This document shows positions 24,646 through 33,567 of a stretch of DNA of 64,000 nt, piece by piece. The number at the start of each line of letters is the position of its first letter. Position 1 is the stretch's first letter. Source of the DNA: Gilvibacter sediminis (GTDB taxonomy: Bacteria > Bacteroidota > Bacteroidia > Flavobacteriales > Flavobacteriaceae); assembly GCF_028561565.1 (NCBI RefSeq), contig NZ_JAQQTE010000004.1, forward strand, positions 203,017 through 267,016. The letters run 5' to 3'. The notes beneath the pieces are model-generated. The model saw only the letters and a list, made by a program, of their open reading frames with translations. It did not search any database and was not told the DNA's origin. Position numbers and translations under genes: made by a program.

Positions 24646-25227
24646 ATGACGTACCGGATTTTATTTCAAACAGGTCTTGGTTTTTTACTGCTCGGACAAA
24701 TTATTTTATCTAAGGGAAATGCCTTTGTTTATGAGCTAGAACCCATTGATTTTGCCCATTGGTCTTTATTGATCGGTACGGTTTTGTTAATTCCTCAAGT
24801 CATATCCTTCCCGAAGAAAGCAGTTAGTTTTGTAGGTATTCCTCTCACTATAATTGGAATAACTTGTATGATAGGCATGTGCGTTATAGATTTCATCTTT
24901 TGGAGTTTTCCCACGGATTCACTTCGAAATGAATTTGCCAGCCATCTAAGCGCAGAGCCTTCCATCTGGAAAACATTCATGACCATTGGGCCCAGTTCAA
25001 AGGTTTTTAATCTTGGCTTGCTTATTTTGAGTTTTAATTATTGGAAAGATCAAAAGATTGGTATTGATTTATTGGTAATCGCCACTTTAATTTTATGGCA
25101 TCTGATTCCAACGCCGCACCGATTGATCTTTGGTTATTCGTTCACATTTGTTGCCTATGCGATCATTCTTTTTGGAGGTACAATTAAAAAAAGAATACAA
25201 CAGCACAAACACCTCAATGAAATATGA
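24646..25227 (+). CDS. Polytopic membrane protein, 193 aa
   Basis: Six hydrophobic segments (about 5-20, 31-47, 56-85, 113-128, 141-154 and 158-175) and a basic tail. Its stop codon overlaps the start of the following dehydrogenase gene (ATGA), so the two are translationally coupled. No family recognised; the coupling suggests a common pathway. Upstream lies an imperfect inverted repeat with a TTGTT/AACAA outline, weaker than the motifs at 5.5 and 13.9 kb. Confidence 0.55.
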   Translation: MTYRILFQTGLGFLLLGQIILSKGNAFVYELEPIDFAHWSLLIGTVLLIPQVISFPKKAVSFVGIPLTIIGITCMIGMCVIDFIFWSFPTDSLRNEFASHLSAEPSIWKTFMTIGPSSKVFNLGLLILSFNYWKDQKIGIDLLVIATLILWHLIPTPHRLIFGYSFTFVAYAIILFGGTIKKRIQQHKHLNEI

Positions 25228-26138
25228 AAGCAGCAGTATATAAAAAATATGGCCCACCAGAAGTCCTTCAAGTAAAGGATGTGCAAAAACCTACGCCTAA
25301 GGATGACGAAATTCTAGTAAAAATACATGCGGCTACGGTAACTGCTGGTGACGTAAGGCTACGCAGTTCTGATTTTCCACCTTTGTTTTGGCTTCCAGCG
25401 AGACTAATTTTTGGACTTTTCAAACCGAAGAAAAACATATTAGGACATGAATTGGCTGGCGTTGTTGAAGCCATCGGAAAGAATGTCACAGCATTTAATA
25501 TTGGAGACGCGGTTTTTGGAACTACAACAATGTTAAATACTGGTTCCCACGCTGAATATGTTTGCCTTCCACAAAAATGGAAAAATGGTGTAGTCGGATT
25601 GAAGCCAGAAAATTTGACTTTTCAAGAGGCTGCGGCTCTTCCAGTTGGTGCAATGACGGCTCTTTATCTATTAAAAAAGGCCAATTTGAAAAGTGGACAA
25701 AGCGTTCTTATTTATGGTGCTTCCGGTAGCGTTGGTAGTTTTGCTGTACAAATTGCGAATCAGCGCGGAGCTTCTGTGAAAGGGGTTTGCAGCACTTCTA
25801 ATTTTGAAATGGTGAAATCACTAGGAGCTTCAAGTCTGTTAGATTATAAAAAAGAAGACTATTCCCAGGGGAATGAAAAATTCGATATTGTTTTTGATGC
25901 CGTCGGAAAAACAACAAAATCAAAGGCAAAAAAGGTACTTAAAGACGCAGGCTGCTTTGTTACTATAAAAATGCTCACTCAAGAAAAAGACGACCATCTT
26001 GAACTTATAAAAACGATGGCCGAGGAAGGTGAACTAAAACCATTCATTGACAGGTCTTTTAAACTTGATAATATTGTAAAAGCCCATCATTATGTAGATA
26101 CAGGTCGCAAGCGTGGGAATGTCACCATAGAGATCTAA
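25224..26138 (+). CDS. NAD(P)-dependent alcohol dehydrogenase / quinone-oxidoreductase-like (MDR)
   Basis: 304 residues. GroES-like domain at about 1-120 with G-H-E (74-76) and Rossmann fold with Y-G-A-S-G-S-V-G (164-171), the A-S-G-x-V-G form of quinone-oxidoreductase-like medium-chain enzymes. The structural-zinc Cys cluster is absent, so it is probably zinc-independent. Substrate unknown; close relatives reduce quinones, enones or aldehydes. Start overlaps the upstream membrane protein stop by 4 nt. Confidence 0.88.
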   Translation: MKAAVYKKYGPPEVLQVKDVQKPTPKDDEILVKIHAATVTAGDVRLRSSDFPPLFWLPARLIFGLFKPKKNILGHELAGVVEAIGKNVTAFNIGDAVFGTTTMLNTGSHAEYVCLPQKWKNGVVGLKPENLTFQEAAALPVGAMTALYLLKKANLKSGQSVLIYGASGSVGSFAVQIANQRGASVKGVCSTSNFEMVKSLGASSLLDYKKEDYSQGNEKFDIVFDAVGKTTKSKAKKVLKDAGCFVTIKMLTQEKDDHLELIKTMAEEGELKPFIDRSFKLDNIVKAHHYVDTGRKRGNVTIEI

Positions 26139-26161
26139 AAAGGGAATAACTTTCAAACACC

Positions 26162-27196
26162 ATGAGTCAGAAGCGCACCAAAAGTGTATTGAGAATAGTT
26201 TTGTTTTTGGGTACAGCAATCTCCTTGTTTTTTGTGCCATGGCTATTGGTGAAGGCATGGATACTGCCACTGCCAGATACCATACAGCAACAGGCGGAGC
26301 AAGCTATAGACCATGGTTTTGATGGAATTGTTGTTTATGTGGATCAAGGCGGTGAAATGCCTCAGTATTACACCGCTGGTTGGCATGAAAGAGATGCTAA
26401 AATACCAGCCAAGCCCGATGCTCTATTTAAGATTGCCAGCATTAGTAAACTCTATGATGCCGTAGCGGCCACTAAATTGGTTGCTGCGGGAAGGCTTGAT
26501 TTGGATAAGACAGTTAGCGATTATCTACCTGCATTAAAAGGGAGCATTGAAAACGCAGAGAGAATTACCTTAAAGATGCTGATACAACACAGAAGCGGCA
26601 TTCCTAATTTTACTGATACTCCCAATTTTTGGGCAGCTCCGACAGAATCCTTTGAAGAAAGTCTTGCATTAATTTCAGGGAAGCCAGCCAATTTTGAACC
26701 CGGAGCAGACTATGAGTACTGCAACACCAACTATCTTCTAATTAATAAGATAATGGATGATGAGTTGGGTTACCCTAACTTTAAGTTCATTCAAAAAGAA
26801 GTTCTTGAGCCACTAGGGCTCAAAAATACTTTTGGTTCAGTAAGTGAGGTAGATTTAGCTCAAGTTATGAGTGGCTATCATGTGGGCTATTCTTCCGATT
26901 TAAAGAAAAATGACCACGGTATGCACGCTACAGCCGCAGACGTGGGAACCTTTCTCAGAGCCTTAAATGATGGTTCTATATTTAAGACAGGTGAGAGAGA
27001 AATTTACATTTCTGTTTATAAGTTTGAACATGCCGGATGGGTCCCTGGATACCAAAGCTTTGCAAAGTATCACCAAGAACTGGATGCCGTAGTGATAGCG
27101 TTTTACAACACAACTGATCCTAAATTGTATAATTGGAACCTATCAGAGATCATAAATAAAAGGATATTTAAAATTTTGGAAAGACAGCAAAACTGA
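26162..27196 (+). CDS. Membrane-anchored serine hydrolase, class C beta-lactamase family
   Basis: 344 residues. An N-terminal membrane segment (about 10-30) anchors the enzyme outside the cytoplasm. Motifs of the penicillin-recognising fold: Ser93-x-x-Lys96 (A-S-I-S-K), Y-x-N as Tyr-Cys-Asn in the Y-E-Y-C-N-T-N segment, and a final H-A-G-W triad in the third position. Members include esterases, peptidases and D-aminopeptidases; few are true beta-lactamases. Follows the dehydrogenase by 23 nt. After it come 220 bases with only a weak inverted repeat. Confidence 0.87.
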   Translation: MSQKRTKSVLRIVLFLGTAISLFFVPWLLVKAWILPLPDTIQQQAEQAIDHGFDGIVVYVDQGGEMPQYYTAGWHERDAKIPAKPDALFKIASISKLYDAVAATKLVAAGRLDLDKTVSDYLPALKGSIENAERITLKMLIQHRSGIPNFTDTPNFWAAPTESFEESLALISGKPANFEPGADYEYCNTNYLLINKIMDDELGYPNFKFIQKEVLEPLGLKNTFGSVSEVDLAQVMSGYHVGYSSDLKKNDHGMHATAADVGTFLRALNDGSIFKTGEREIYISVYKFEHAGWVPGYQSFAKYHQELDAVVIAFYNTTDPKLYNWNLSEIINKRIFKILERQQN

Positions 27197-27335
27197 TTTC
27201 ACCCATTAGCACTATGATTCCGCGAAAAAATATAACTCAAAATTCAATTCCTTCTTCAGATTTAAATTTCTTAATTTAAAGGGAAATTTAAAACGGTCGA
27301 GACTCATGGTGGAGCAATGTAGCTGCATCAAAGCT

Positions 27336-27363
27336 TGGTAAAAAAACACGACTTATTTTACCA
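27336..27363. repeat. 8-bp inverted repeat in a 220-bp gap
   Basis: TGGTAAAA (27336-27343) and TTTTACCA (27356-27363) with a 12-nt gap, between the serine hydrolase and cytochrome genes. It lacks a T-run, so it is a poor terminator and could be a weak operator. Nothing else stands out in 27197-27416. Confidence 0.3.
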
Positions 27364-27416
27364 TATTTAAAGTGAACTGATATAACACAAGTACTAACTT
27401 AGGCGGAGCAGTGACT

Positions 27417-27833
27417 ATGAATAAACTGACCAATCGAATTCTTATCTTGTCATCACTTTTCTTGGTTTTTACTATCGGGATTTCTTTTGCATTGTACACC
27501 TATAGTGAATCTGCACAGGCATTCTGCGCAACAGAATTGCCTGAATTCTATTGTGGAACAGAATCCTCTGTTCTGACGGAGAAAGGGCAAGTTGGAAAAC
27601 AAATTTTTAATGCTAACTGTGCGGCTTGCCATAAACTCAATAAAAGGATGACAGGACCCGCCTTAGCAAAAACGGACTCTATACTTTTCTGGAATTGGAT
27701 GACACTAAAGAACAATCGGTTGGATAGTACCAAATTCAAAGAGCTAGGTATTGAATATCACCAAATACAGTGGTCTCAATTGATCAGTGAATCCGAATTG
27801 AATGCACTCTTTGAATATCTAAATACACCTTGA
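27417..27833 (+). CDS. Membrane-anchored mono-haem cytochrome c
   Basis: 138 residues from ATG 27417, with an AGGCGGAG purine run before it. A hydrophobic segment (about 8-26) anchors the protein. Haem site Cys68-Ala-Ala-Cys71-His72, and likely axial ligand Met77 in K-R-M-T-G-P-A-L, the class I cytochrome c pattern. Two further Cys (37 and 46) may form a disulfide. Likely an electron carrier at the periplasmic face. Its stop overlaps the TTG start of the next gene. Confidence 0.85.
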   Translation: MNKLTNRILILSSLFLVFTIGISFALYTYSESAQAFCATELPEFYCGTESSVLTEKGQVGKQIFNANCAACHKLNKRMTGPALAKTDSILFWNWMTLKNNRLDSTKFKELGIEYHQIQWSQLISESELNALFEYLNTP

Positions 27834-28696
27834 AACCACTACACCTCATACTTCTGCTGCTTTTGGGCTTTGGGAAATCATTTGCCTTACAAGATGATTC
27901 GCCAAGCAAAACCTATACGCATGAACTGATTTCTGAAGCGGGGAACGAATACTTAATCAAGGTCACAACGCCACCTGATTATTCCACAGATAAGCAATAC
28001 GCTACACTCTATTATTTGGACGCTTGGTGGTTGGAAGACTTGGTTAATGGGACTTACAATGTTCTCAATTACTCCCAAAACATGGAGCCGGTGATATTGG
28101 TGGGAATCTCCTTAAAAGGCAATGAGCGCGATTTTAACGCTCAAAGAACGCGAGATTATACACCAACCCCTTTTGATATGCAGCTCATGAAGTTTCCTTT
28201 CTCCATTCCGCTGAAATCTGGAGTGTTTGAGGTTAATGAGGAGAATTCTGGAGGAGCCACTTTATTCAGAAAGTTCCTCAAGGACAAAGTCTTTGAAGTC
28301 ATTAGTTCGAGTTATGCGGTCAATGAAAACAAACGCGGCTTTTTGGGACATTCCTTTGGAGGACTCTTTGGCGTTTATGAGCTGTTCAAAGAGGATTCGC
28401 TCTTTACGGATTATATTGTAATAGCGCCTGCTTTGTGGTGGAATAAGTCTGAAGGCTTGTATGAAAGCTTGACACGAATCCAAGAGCTTGATTCTTGGAG
28501 CGCCAATCTCTATATCTGTTACGGCGCTCTAAACGATCTTTTCGTGGTCAAGTGGACGGACCGATTCGTTGCTCAATTGGAATCAAATCCAGTAAAAGGC
28601 TTGAATTATAAATTTGTTCAGTACCCCGAAGACGATCATGTTTCTGTTTTACCCAAAGCCATTTATGACGGACTTCAGTTCTTATTTTTGAAATAA
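27830..28696 (+). CDS. Exported alpha/beta-hydrolase, putative esterase (PF00756-like)
   Basis: 288 residues. TTG at 27830 is chosen because the signal peptide (ending F-A-L-Q) begins exactly there and it overlaps the upstream stop (TTGA). Nucleophile motif G-H-S-F-G-G and the A-P-A-L-W-W segment after it match the esterase D/enterobactin-esterase-like family, with a late D-D-H-V-S as probable His loop. Releases acyl groups or cleaves siderophore esters in relatives; the natural substrate here is unknown. Confidence 0.85.
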   Translation: MKPLHLILLLLLGFGKSFALQDDSPSKTYTHELISEAGNEYLIKVTTPPDYSTDKQYATLYYLDAWWLEDLVNGTYNVLNYSQNMEPVILVGISLKGNERDFNAQRTRDYTPTPFDMQLMKFPFSIPLKSGVFEVNEENSGGATLFRKFLKDKVFEVISSSYAVNENKRGFLGHSFGGLFGVYELFKEDSLFTDYIVIAPALWWNKSEGLYESLTRIQELDSWSANLYICYGALNDLFVVKWTDRFVAQLESNPVKGLNYKFVQYPEDDHVSVLPKAIYDGLQFLFLK

Positions 28697-28716
28697 ACCA
28701 AGCATATCATTTTCTT

Positions 28717-29214
28717 ATGAAAAGATACCTATTAATACTCATAACGACACTGTTGATTGTAGGTCTCTGCTACGGTCAGAATACTCAAAAAGAATTAAAA
28801 CCAGAACTTATTGGAACTTGGCAGTTTGTAGCATTAACAGACGCTCAAAACAATAAAGTAGATACCATTTTTCATAATATTCCTGGTGTAGCTAAAGCAG
28901 GATGGGAAATTCCTAAGGGACCACTTTTGCGTTATTATGAGGACGGAACTTATACTAAAGAGTTCACCCCTGAGAATATAGACACTGGCAAATGGTATTA
29001 TGACAAAGAAAACAGCGCAATAATTCATCTGCTTTATTACGACAAACCTTATAATGAGTTTGCTCAGTACTTAATAGATGAAGGTCATGCCCGAAAGGAT
29101 GAAAATGGAGACTATTATGAGAAGATCACGAATTCAGTCTATGAGATAACCGATCAAACACTTGTACTTCTTGAACGTGGTGATCGCAGAAGGATATTTG
29201 TGAAAAAGTTGTGA
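28717..29214 (+). CDS. Secreted lipocalin-like hypothetical protein
   Basis: 165 residues with a signal peptide (ending C-Y-G-Q). The mature part begins L-I-G-T-W-Q-F and continues with regular beta strands, as in lipocalin-like small exported proteins of Bacteroidota, but the link is by pattern only. No Cys or metal site in the mature region. 20 nt after the esterase gene, so possibly in the same operon. Confidence 0.55.
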   Translation: MKRYLLILITTLLIVGLCYGQNTQKELKPELIGTWQFVALTDAQNNKVDTIFHNIPGVAKAGWEIPKGPLLRYYEDGTYTKEFTPENIDTGKWYYDKENSAIIHLLYYDKPYNEFAQYLIDEGHARKDENGDYYEKITNSVYEITDQTLVLLERGDRRRIFVKKL

Positions 29215-29244
29215 ATAGGTTTAAGTTTTAAAACATAGATTCGA

Positions 29245-29661
29245 TTGAAAAATCTGAATTACAAAAGCATATCAATGCTACTTTATGGGGTTTCTTTGAT
29301 CACACCCATGTTCTTTGGAGATGATGTTGTCGGAGCACTGGGATTAGCATTTGGCTGGTTAGGAATATTCGCCCTGGACCCCTATGTGACACTGCCTTGG
29401 TTGGCCAACTTTTTGTATTTCTTCAATTTGCTCGCAAAGAAAGTAAATCTAAAAACTCAAATTAAGATCTCTGCGCTTACTTTAGTATTTGGATTGTTTT
29501 TAGTTGGATTTCACGATTTACCCATAAATGAAGGCGGAGGAAGCGTTCAAGTCACCGTTGGGATCGGGTTTTTGTTGTGGATGTCCAGTTTTATTGTTTT
29601 GCTGATAGGTCAAGTTAAATTCAATAAATCACATATAAGTATCAAAAACGAATCAGAATAA
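29245..29661 (+). CDS. Four-helix membrane protein, 138 aa
   Basis: TTG start at 29245; no ATG precedes the first helix in frame. Four hydrophobic segments (about 9-25, 28-54, 70-88 and 101-122). No family recognised. 30 nt after the lipocalin-like gene. Confidence 0.5.
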   Translation: MKNLNYKSISMLLYGVSLITPMFFGDDVVGALGLAFGWLGIFALDPYVTLPWLANFLYFFNLLAKKVNLKTQIKISALTLVFGLFLVGFHDLPINEGGGSVQVTVGIGFLLWMSSFIVLLIGQVKFNKSHISIKNESE

Positions 29662-29665
29662 CCCA

Positions 29666-30349
29666 ATGAATAGATTACTAAGCATAATCATAATAAGCCT
29701 TATAATAATAAGCTGCAAAGAGAAAACAGCAGAACAGCCAGAGACCGCCAAGGTGGTGTTTGATCAAGAGCTGGCTAATGAACTGGAACAAATGGGCGAG
29801 CTTGACCAATTGGCTGCACGTCATGCCTATCCGCCGGAAGGCTACAAACATCTTAGTCTAGAACAGTGGAAGGCCGTTAAAGACAGCATTTATAAGACCA
29901 ACCAGAAGCGCTTAGTAGAAATGATCGACGCTTATGGTTACCTCGGTTTTGATCGTGTCGAAGAAGCTGGAGAAAGTAATTTTTGGGTGATGGTGCAACA
30001 CTGTGATCACGATCCGGAATTTCAACAAGCCGTTTTAGCGCTGATGAAAGTGGAGGTGGATAAAGGGAACGCCAGTCCCCATAATTACGGTTTACTTGTT
30101 GATCGTGTAAATTTGAACACCGGTAAGCCACAGGTCTACGGCACCCAAGTGACCTACAACCATGATATTGCGCAAGCGCTTCCGATCAATTTAGCAGACA
30201 GCGCTACGGTAAATGAAAGGCGTAGTGCATTGGGCATGGAGCCTTTGGAGGTTTATTTAAATGATATGACCCTGATGCATTTTGAAATGAACAAAGAGTT
30301 CTACGCAGAAAAGGGGATCACAGCCCCTACATTGCATAAAACACAATAA
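29666..30349 (+). CDS. DUF6624-like lipoprotein
   Basis: 227 residues; lipobox Cys17 (I-I-S-C). The body has the signature I associate with DUF6624: F-W-V-M-V-Q-H-C-D-H-D-P-E-F-Q, K-G-N-A-S-P-H-N-Y and R-V-N-L-N-T-G-K-P-Q-x-Y-G-T-Q. The conserved His and Asp residues suggest a metal or catalytic site, but the function of the family is not known. It follows the membrane protein gene by 4 nt. Confidence 0.7.
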   Translation: MNRLLSIIIISLIIISCKEKTAEQPETAKVVFDQELANELEQMGELDQLAARHAYPPEGYKHLSLEQWKAVKDSIYKTNQKRLVEMIDAYGYLGFDRVEEAGESNFWVMVQHCDHDPEFQQAVLALMKVEVDKGNASPHNYGLLVDRVNLNTGKPQVYGTQVTYNHDIAQALPINLADSATVNERRSALGMEPLEVYLNDMTLMHFEMNKEFYAEKGITAPTLHKTQ

Positions 30350-30365
30350 GCACTATCATACCGTA

Positions 30366-30446
30366 ATGAAAAGAATATTCGGATTATTAATCGTGGTAAG
30401 CCTAAACCTTGCCTGTCAAGAGCAACAAAAGACCTTTCCGAAGTGA
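30366..30446 (+). pseudogene. Truncated lipoprotein leader, 26 codons
   Basis: ATG to TGA gives 26 residues: basic start, hydrophobic core and a lipobox N-L-A-C at residue 17, then only nine residues (ending T-F-P-K). The next frame continues open for about 20 codons with a plausible composition (S-E-N-G-T-Q-Y), so a frameshift may have cut a lipoprotein gene. Alternatively it is a genuine tiny lipopeptide. Lies 16 nt after the DUF6624-like gene. Confidence 0.45.
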
Positions 30447-30558
30447 AAACGGTACACAATACCAGAACACTTGGATTACTCGCTTCTATCATAACCAACG
30501 ATAGCTTTCTTGTAGAATACCTTAGTTGAAATTTTAGTAGCTTTAGAAAAAACGCAGC

Positions 30559-31227
30559 ATGAACAAACTGTTATCACTTTTGCTTTTATCTCTTGTTTTG
30601 ATTTCTTGTAAGGACGAGGCCAAACAAGCAGATTCTACTAAGACCGCCGAACCCACAGAGCCTATCATTGCTAAGGTATATGAGGAGAATTTTGATCTGA
30701 GAAAAGATTCCATCATTTTTAACAGCGGTACTATTGAGAATTTTGACCCAAACGGAAACTCGATTGATGTTTATTGGATTGGGCAGGAGCGGGACACGGT
30801 TTTACGGTTTTATAGAAAATATGACACGGCCATGAACCTTATTGGTGCCGAGTATTATGAAGAAGGCGATACCGAGCCCAGCAGAGATACGGTTTATTTT
30901 AATGCTGAGGGCTTAAAAGTGGAAGCCTCCCTAAACGCTGAAAATCAGATCTCTTGGAAGTCTACGATCACTCCAGATACGAACGGAAACCCGGTTCTCA
31001 AGACTTACGAGAACGGAAAAGGGGAGTACCGCGGTTTGGACAGTCTCTTTTTTGATAGTCAAGATCGGGTGATCAAGGGGTTTTATAAAAATTCTAAGGG
31101 AAAGCGCTACAGCGTAAGAACCTACGAGTATGTGAAATCTGATGAGAAAGGCAATTGGACAGAGCGCAAAATGTTTAAGAACGACACTCTAAATCAAAAG
31201 CAAGTAAGAACCATTACTTATCATTAA
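30559..31227 (+). CDS. Lipoprotein with repeated strand motifs, 222 aa
   Basis: Lipobox Cys17 (L-I-S-C). The mature part repeats short beta motifs with an aromatic, Asp/Gly-Asn turn (N-F-D-P-N-G-N, T-P-D-T-N-G-N, S-D-E-K-G-N-W), resembling RHS/YD-like or MORN-like sheets. A similar style is seen in the exported proteins at 38.4 and 39.8 kb. Function unknown; a surface or periplasmic binding role is possible. Confidence 0.6.
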   Translation: MNKLLSLLLLSLVLISCKDEAKQADSTKTAEPTEPIIAKVYEENFDLRKDSIIFNSGTIENFDPNGNSIDVYWIGQERDTVLRFYRKYDTAMNLIGAEYYEEGDTEPSRDTVYFNAEGLKVEASLNAENQISWKSTITPDTNGNPVLKTYENGKGEYRGLDSLFFDSQDRVIKGFYKNSKGKRYSVRTYEYVKSDEKGNWTERKMFKNDTLNQKQVRTITYH

Positions 31228-31272
31228 GGGTTGAACTACAACTTGAAATTTTAGACGCTTTATAATCGTTGC

Positions 31273-31890
31273 ATGAAAAACATCTTTGCACTCCTTTTTA
31301 TTATCACCACTTTAAGCCACGCCCAAACCGAGTCTAAGTATAACTTTAATCTTGGAGCATGTATCACTGAGCAAGAAGCAAATGAATTGGAGTATGCGCT
31401 GTCTTATTTTGAATCTCAAGTGCAGCAGCGTTTTGGCAATGAGGATTTAAATAGAGCAATCTTTAGCTATTTGGAAAGCCTTTATGTCCCTTCTGAAGGT
31501 GCTTATGATTTGGATCCAAGTTTGAATAAAGAGGTGCCAAAAGTCTTAGAAGGTTTAAAAAGCAGCGGTCTTTTTGATAAGATCTGGATTCCACTACGTG
31601 AAGCTGATCCAGCTGCAGTAGATCAAAACGGAAATCCCCCTGATAAGAACATTCTTGTGTTCAATGCAGACGGATCTTTTTACAAATGCGTTCTAGCTTC
31701 TAAAACCAGTTCTATAATTAAGCGGTACATCAGTTATGAATCTGAGAATCCAGGATTTAATTTTTCGTTTTCTGCACGCTTTATAAGAAGAGGTCTAGAA
31801 AAACAGGAATTAGACAATGATTTGAATCGTTTGGTGATTGCCCTTGGGTTTTATTATCAATTCATGTATTCCATGAATAATGAGGATTGA
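31273..31890 (+). CDS. Secreted hypothetical protein, 205 aa
   Basis: Signal peptide (M-K-N-I-F ... S-H-A-Q). The mature domain is mixed alpha/beta with G-A-C-I-T near residue 28 and a helical C-terminus rich in aromatic residues (Y-Y-Q-F-M-Y). No family recognised. Monocistronic by spacing (45 nt before, more than 130 after). Confidence 0.55.
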   Translation: MKNIFALLFIITTLSHAQTESKYNFNLGACITEQEANELEYALSYFESQVQQRFGNEDLNRAIFSYLESLYVPSEGAYDLDPSLNKEVPKVLEGLKSSGLFDKIWIPLREADPAAVDQNGNPPDKNILVFNADGSFYKCVLASKTSSIIKRYISYESENPGFNFSFSARFIRRGLEKQELDNDLNRLVIALGFYYQFMYSMNNED

Positions 31891-32023
31891 GACTAATAAA
31901 CTGCCTAGTTTTAAACTCAATATAACCCTCGACATACTCTTGTCATAAAGATGACGGCAGGTTGACGTAATCAGTAAATAAGTCTCCAAAATACATTTGC
32001 TGAAACATCAAATTATATCAAAA

Positions 32024-32677
32024 ATGGAAACAAATAAATTAGGTCAAAAACTCAAAGAACTCCGAGCTTTACGAGCAATGTCTCAAGAATATCTGGCTGA
32101 GGAATCTCGAGTAAGTCTCAGAACAGTTCAAAGAATTGAGAACAACGAATCTACACCTACTGGCGAGACTTTAAAGCGAATTGCAAGTGCTTTGGATGTG
32201 GATCTCACGGCCCTATTGGGAACGGACCAACCCAGCCAAACGAATGATGTAAAAGCAACGATTATATACCTCAAAAAGCAATTAGCAAATTCTTCTGTTA
32301 AGTCAGAGGTCAAGACCTTTGAGAAGTTCATAAGTCTTTTAGAGAACCTAAAAGACAAGGATTTGAATTCCCAGCAGCAAGAGGCTATTGATAGTTATTT
32401 GCGCTATCTGGAGTTGGAAAAAATCCCCTCCATCAGCAATGAAGTCTACAAGCAAAAGTTCACTAAGTTTAAAAAGTTCTTGAAAAGCAAATTGCGTTTT
32501 GTCCCTGAGAAATATTACACTACCATGGGTTTTAGTTTTGCCATTTCCTTTGTGGTTGGACTTTTGGTTACCAAAGCCATCGGGTTGGAGTTTATCCTAA
32601 TTGGCGCAGCCATAATAATTACTTGTGTGTTCATGGATCTCAGAATTAAAAGTCAAGGGCGGGCTTTGCGGTTCTAG
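32024..32677 (+). CDS. XRE-family regulator with C-terminal membrane helices
   Basis: 217 residues from ATG 32024 (a TTG nine codons earlier is possible). Residues 1-66 form a Cro/CI-type helix-turn-helix (L-K-E-L-R, Q-E-Y-L-A, S-L-R-T-V-Q-R-I-E-N). A helical linker (about 75-150) precedes two membrane segments at about 168-185 and 188-205. A DNA-binding domain tethered to the membrane resembles ToxR-like one-component sensing. The LytTR protein 60 nt downstream is also membrane-bound. Confidence 0.85.
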   Translation: METNKLGQKLKELRALRAMSQEYLAEESRVSLRTVQRIENNESTPTGETLKRIASALDVDLTALLGTDQPSQTNDVKATIIYLKKQLANSSVKSEVKTFEKFISLLENLKDKDLNSQQQEAIDSYLRYLELEKIPSISNEVYKQKFTKFKKFLKSKLRFVPEKYYTTMGFSFAISFVVGLLVTKAIGLEFILIGAAIIITCVFMDLRIKSQGRALRF

Positions 32678-32737
32678 AAAACCCCTAACTTTACTCAAAA
32701 CTACTGCTGTTGACTTCTGTAGCGGTGGAAGCAGTTC

Positions 32738-33478
32738 ATGAACCAAATTAAGACTTCCTTTAAACCCAATTTTATCATTGCCCTTTTGGTAGGCGGTTGG
32801 CTGTTGGTCTTTATCATGCTGGTAAGGCCGTTTCAAGAAGAGCCATTGTCTTTAGGGCAATGGATGGTGTTGGCTTTGGGATATAGTTTTATTGCAATGG
32901 GCTCTTATGTGCTCATCATTCCCATCCAGCTGCAATTGTACATTAGACTAAAGCAGTGGAATTTTCGCCTTGAGGCTTTATTAGTACTGCTTTTCTTTAC
33001 AATCGCCTTAATGCCCAGTTACCTCTATCACCGCAGTGATGTGTTGAATGGGCTTTATGAGTTGCCTGAGTTTTTAATGAAAGTCTTCCTGCCTTCTGCT
33101 GTGGTCTTAACGCCGCTGCTGATCTTTGCCAGAATGTATTTGATCAAAGTCTCCGAAAAAGAAGATCAATCCGTGGTGATTCGAGGTACTTATAAAATGG
33201 ACTATTTGAAAGTTTCGCTGCCGAATTTGGTTTGTGTTTCCAGTGCACAGAATTATGTGGATGTATTTTTTTTAGACGATGGAACCCTACAAAAGAAGAC
33301 CATTCGAACCTCACTGAAAAAAGTAGAAGATCAAGTTCCAGAGCTGCTGCGGGTGCATCGTTCTCATTTGATCAATACCAATCACTTCCAATCCTGGAAG
33401 AACAGCAAGACCCTTTCCCTAACGCAGATTGAAATTCCTGTGAGTAAGAACTACAAAGAGGCCTTAAGCACCCTGTAA
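32738..33478 (+). CDS. Membrane-bound LytTR-domain regulator
   Basis: 246 residues: four membrane segments (about 14-31, 43-65, 77-97 and 110-130), then a LytTR DNA-binding domain (about 150-246) with the C-V-S-S-A-Q-N-Y-V-D-V strand and V-H-R-S-H-L-I-N-T motif. It has no receiver domain, so it is not a classical response regulator and likely senses through its membrane part. It follows an XRE-type membrane-tethered regulator; the pair may act together. Confidence 0.9.
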   Translation: MNQIKTSFKPNFIIALLVGGWLLVFIMLVRPFQEEPLSLGQWMVLALGYSFIAMGSYVLIIPIQLQLYIRLKQWNFRLEALLVLLFFTIALMPSYLYHRSDVLNGLYELPEFLMKVFLPSAVVLTPLLIFARMYLIKVSEKEDQSVVIRGTYKMDYLKVSLPNLVCVSSAQNYVDVFFLDDGTLQKKTIRTSLKKVEDQVPELLRVHRSHLINTNHFQSWKNSKTLSLTQIEIPVSKNYKEALSTL

Positions 33479-33567
33479 TTTCATCCCTAATAGCACACTT
33501 TTCGTAACTATAGCAAGACTTTCCAGATTTTTTATGGAGCTATTGAATAGCTTGCCGCAAAAAAGTT

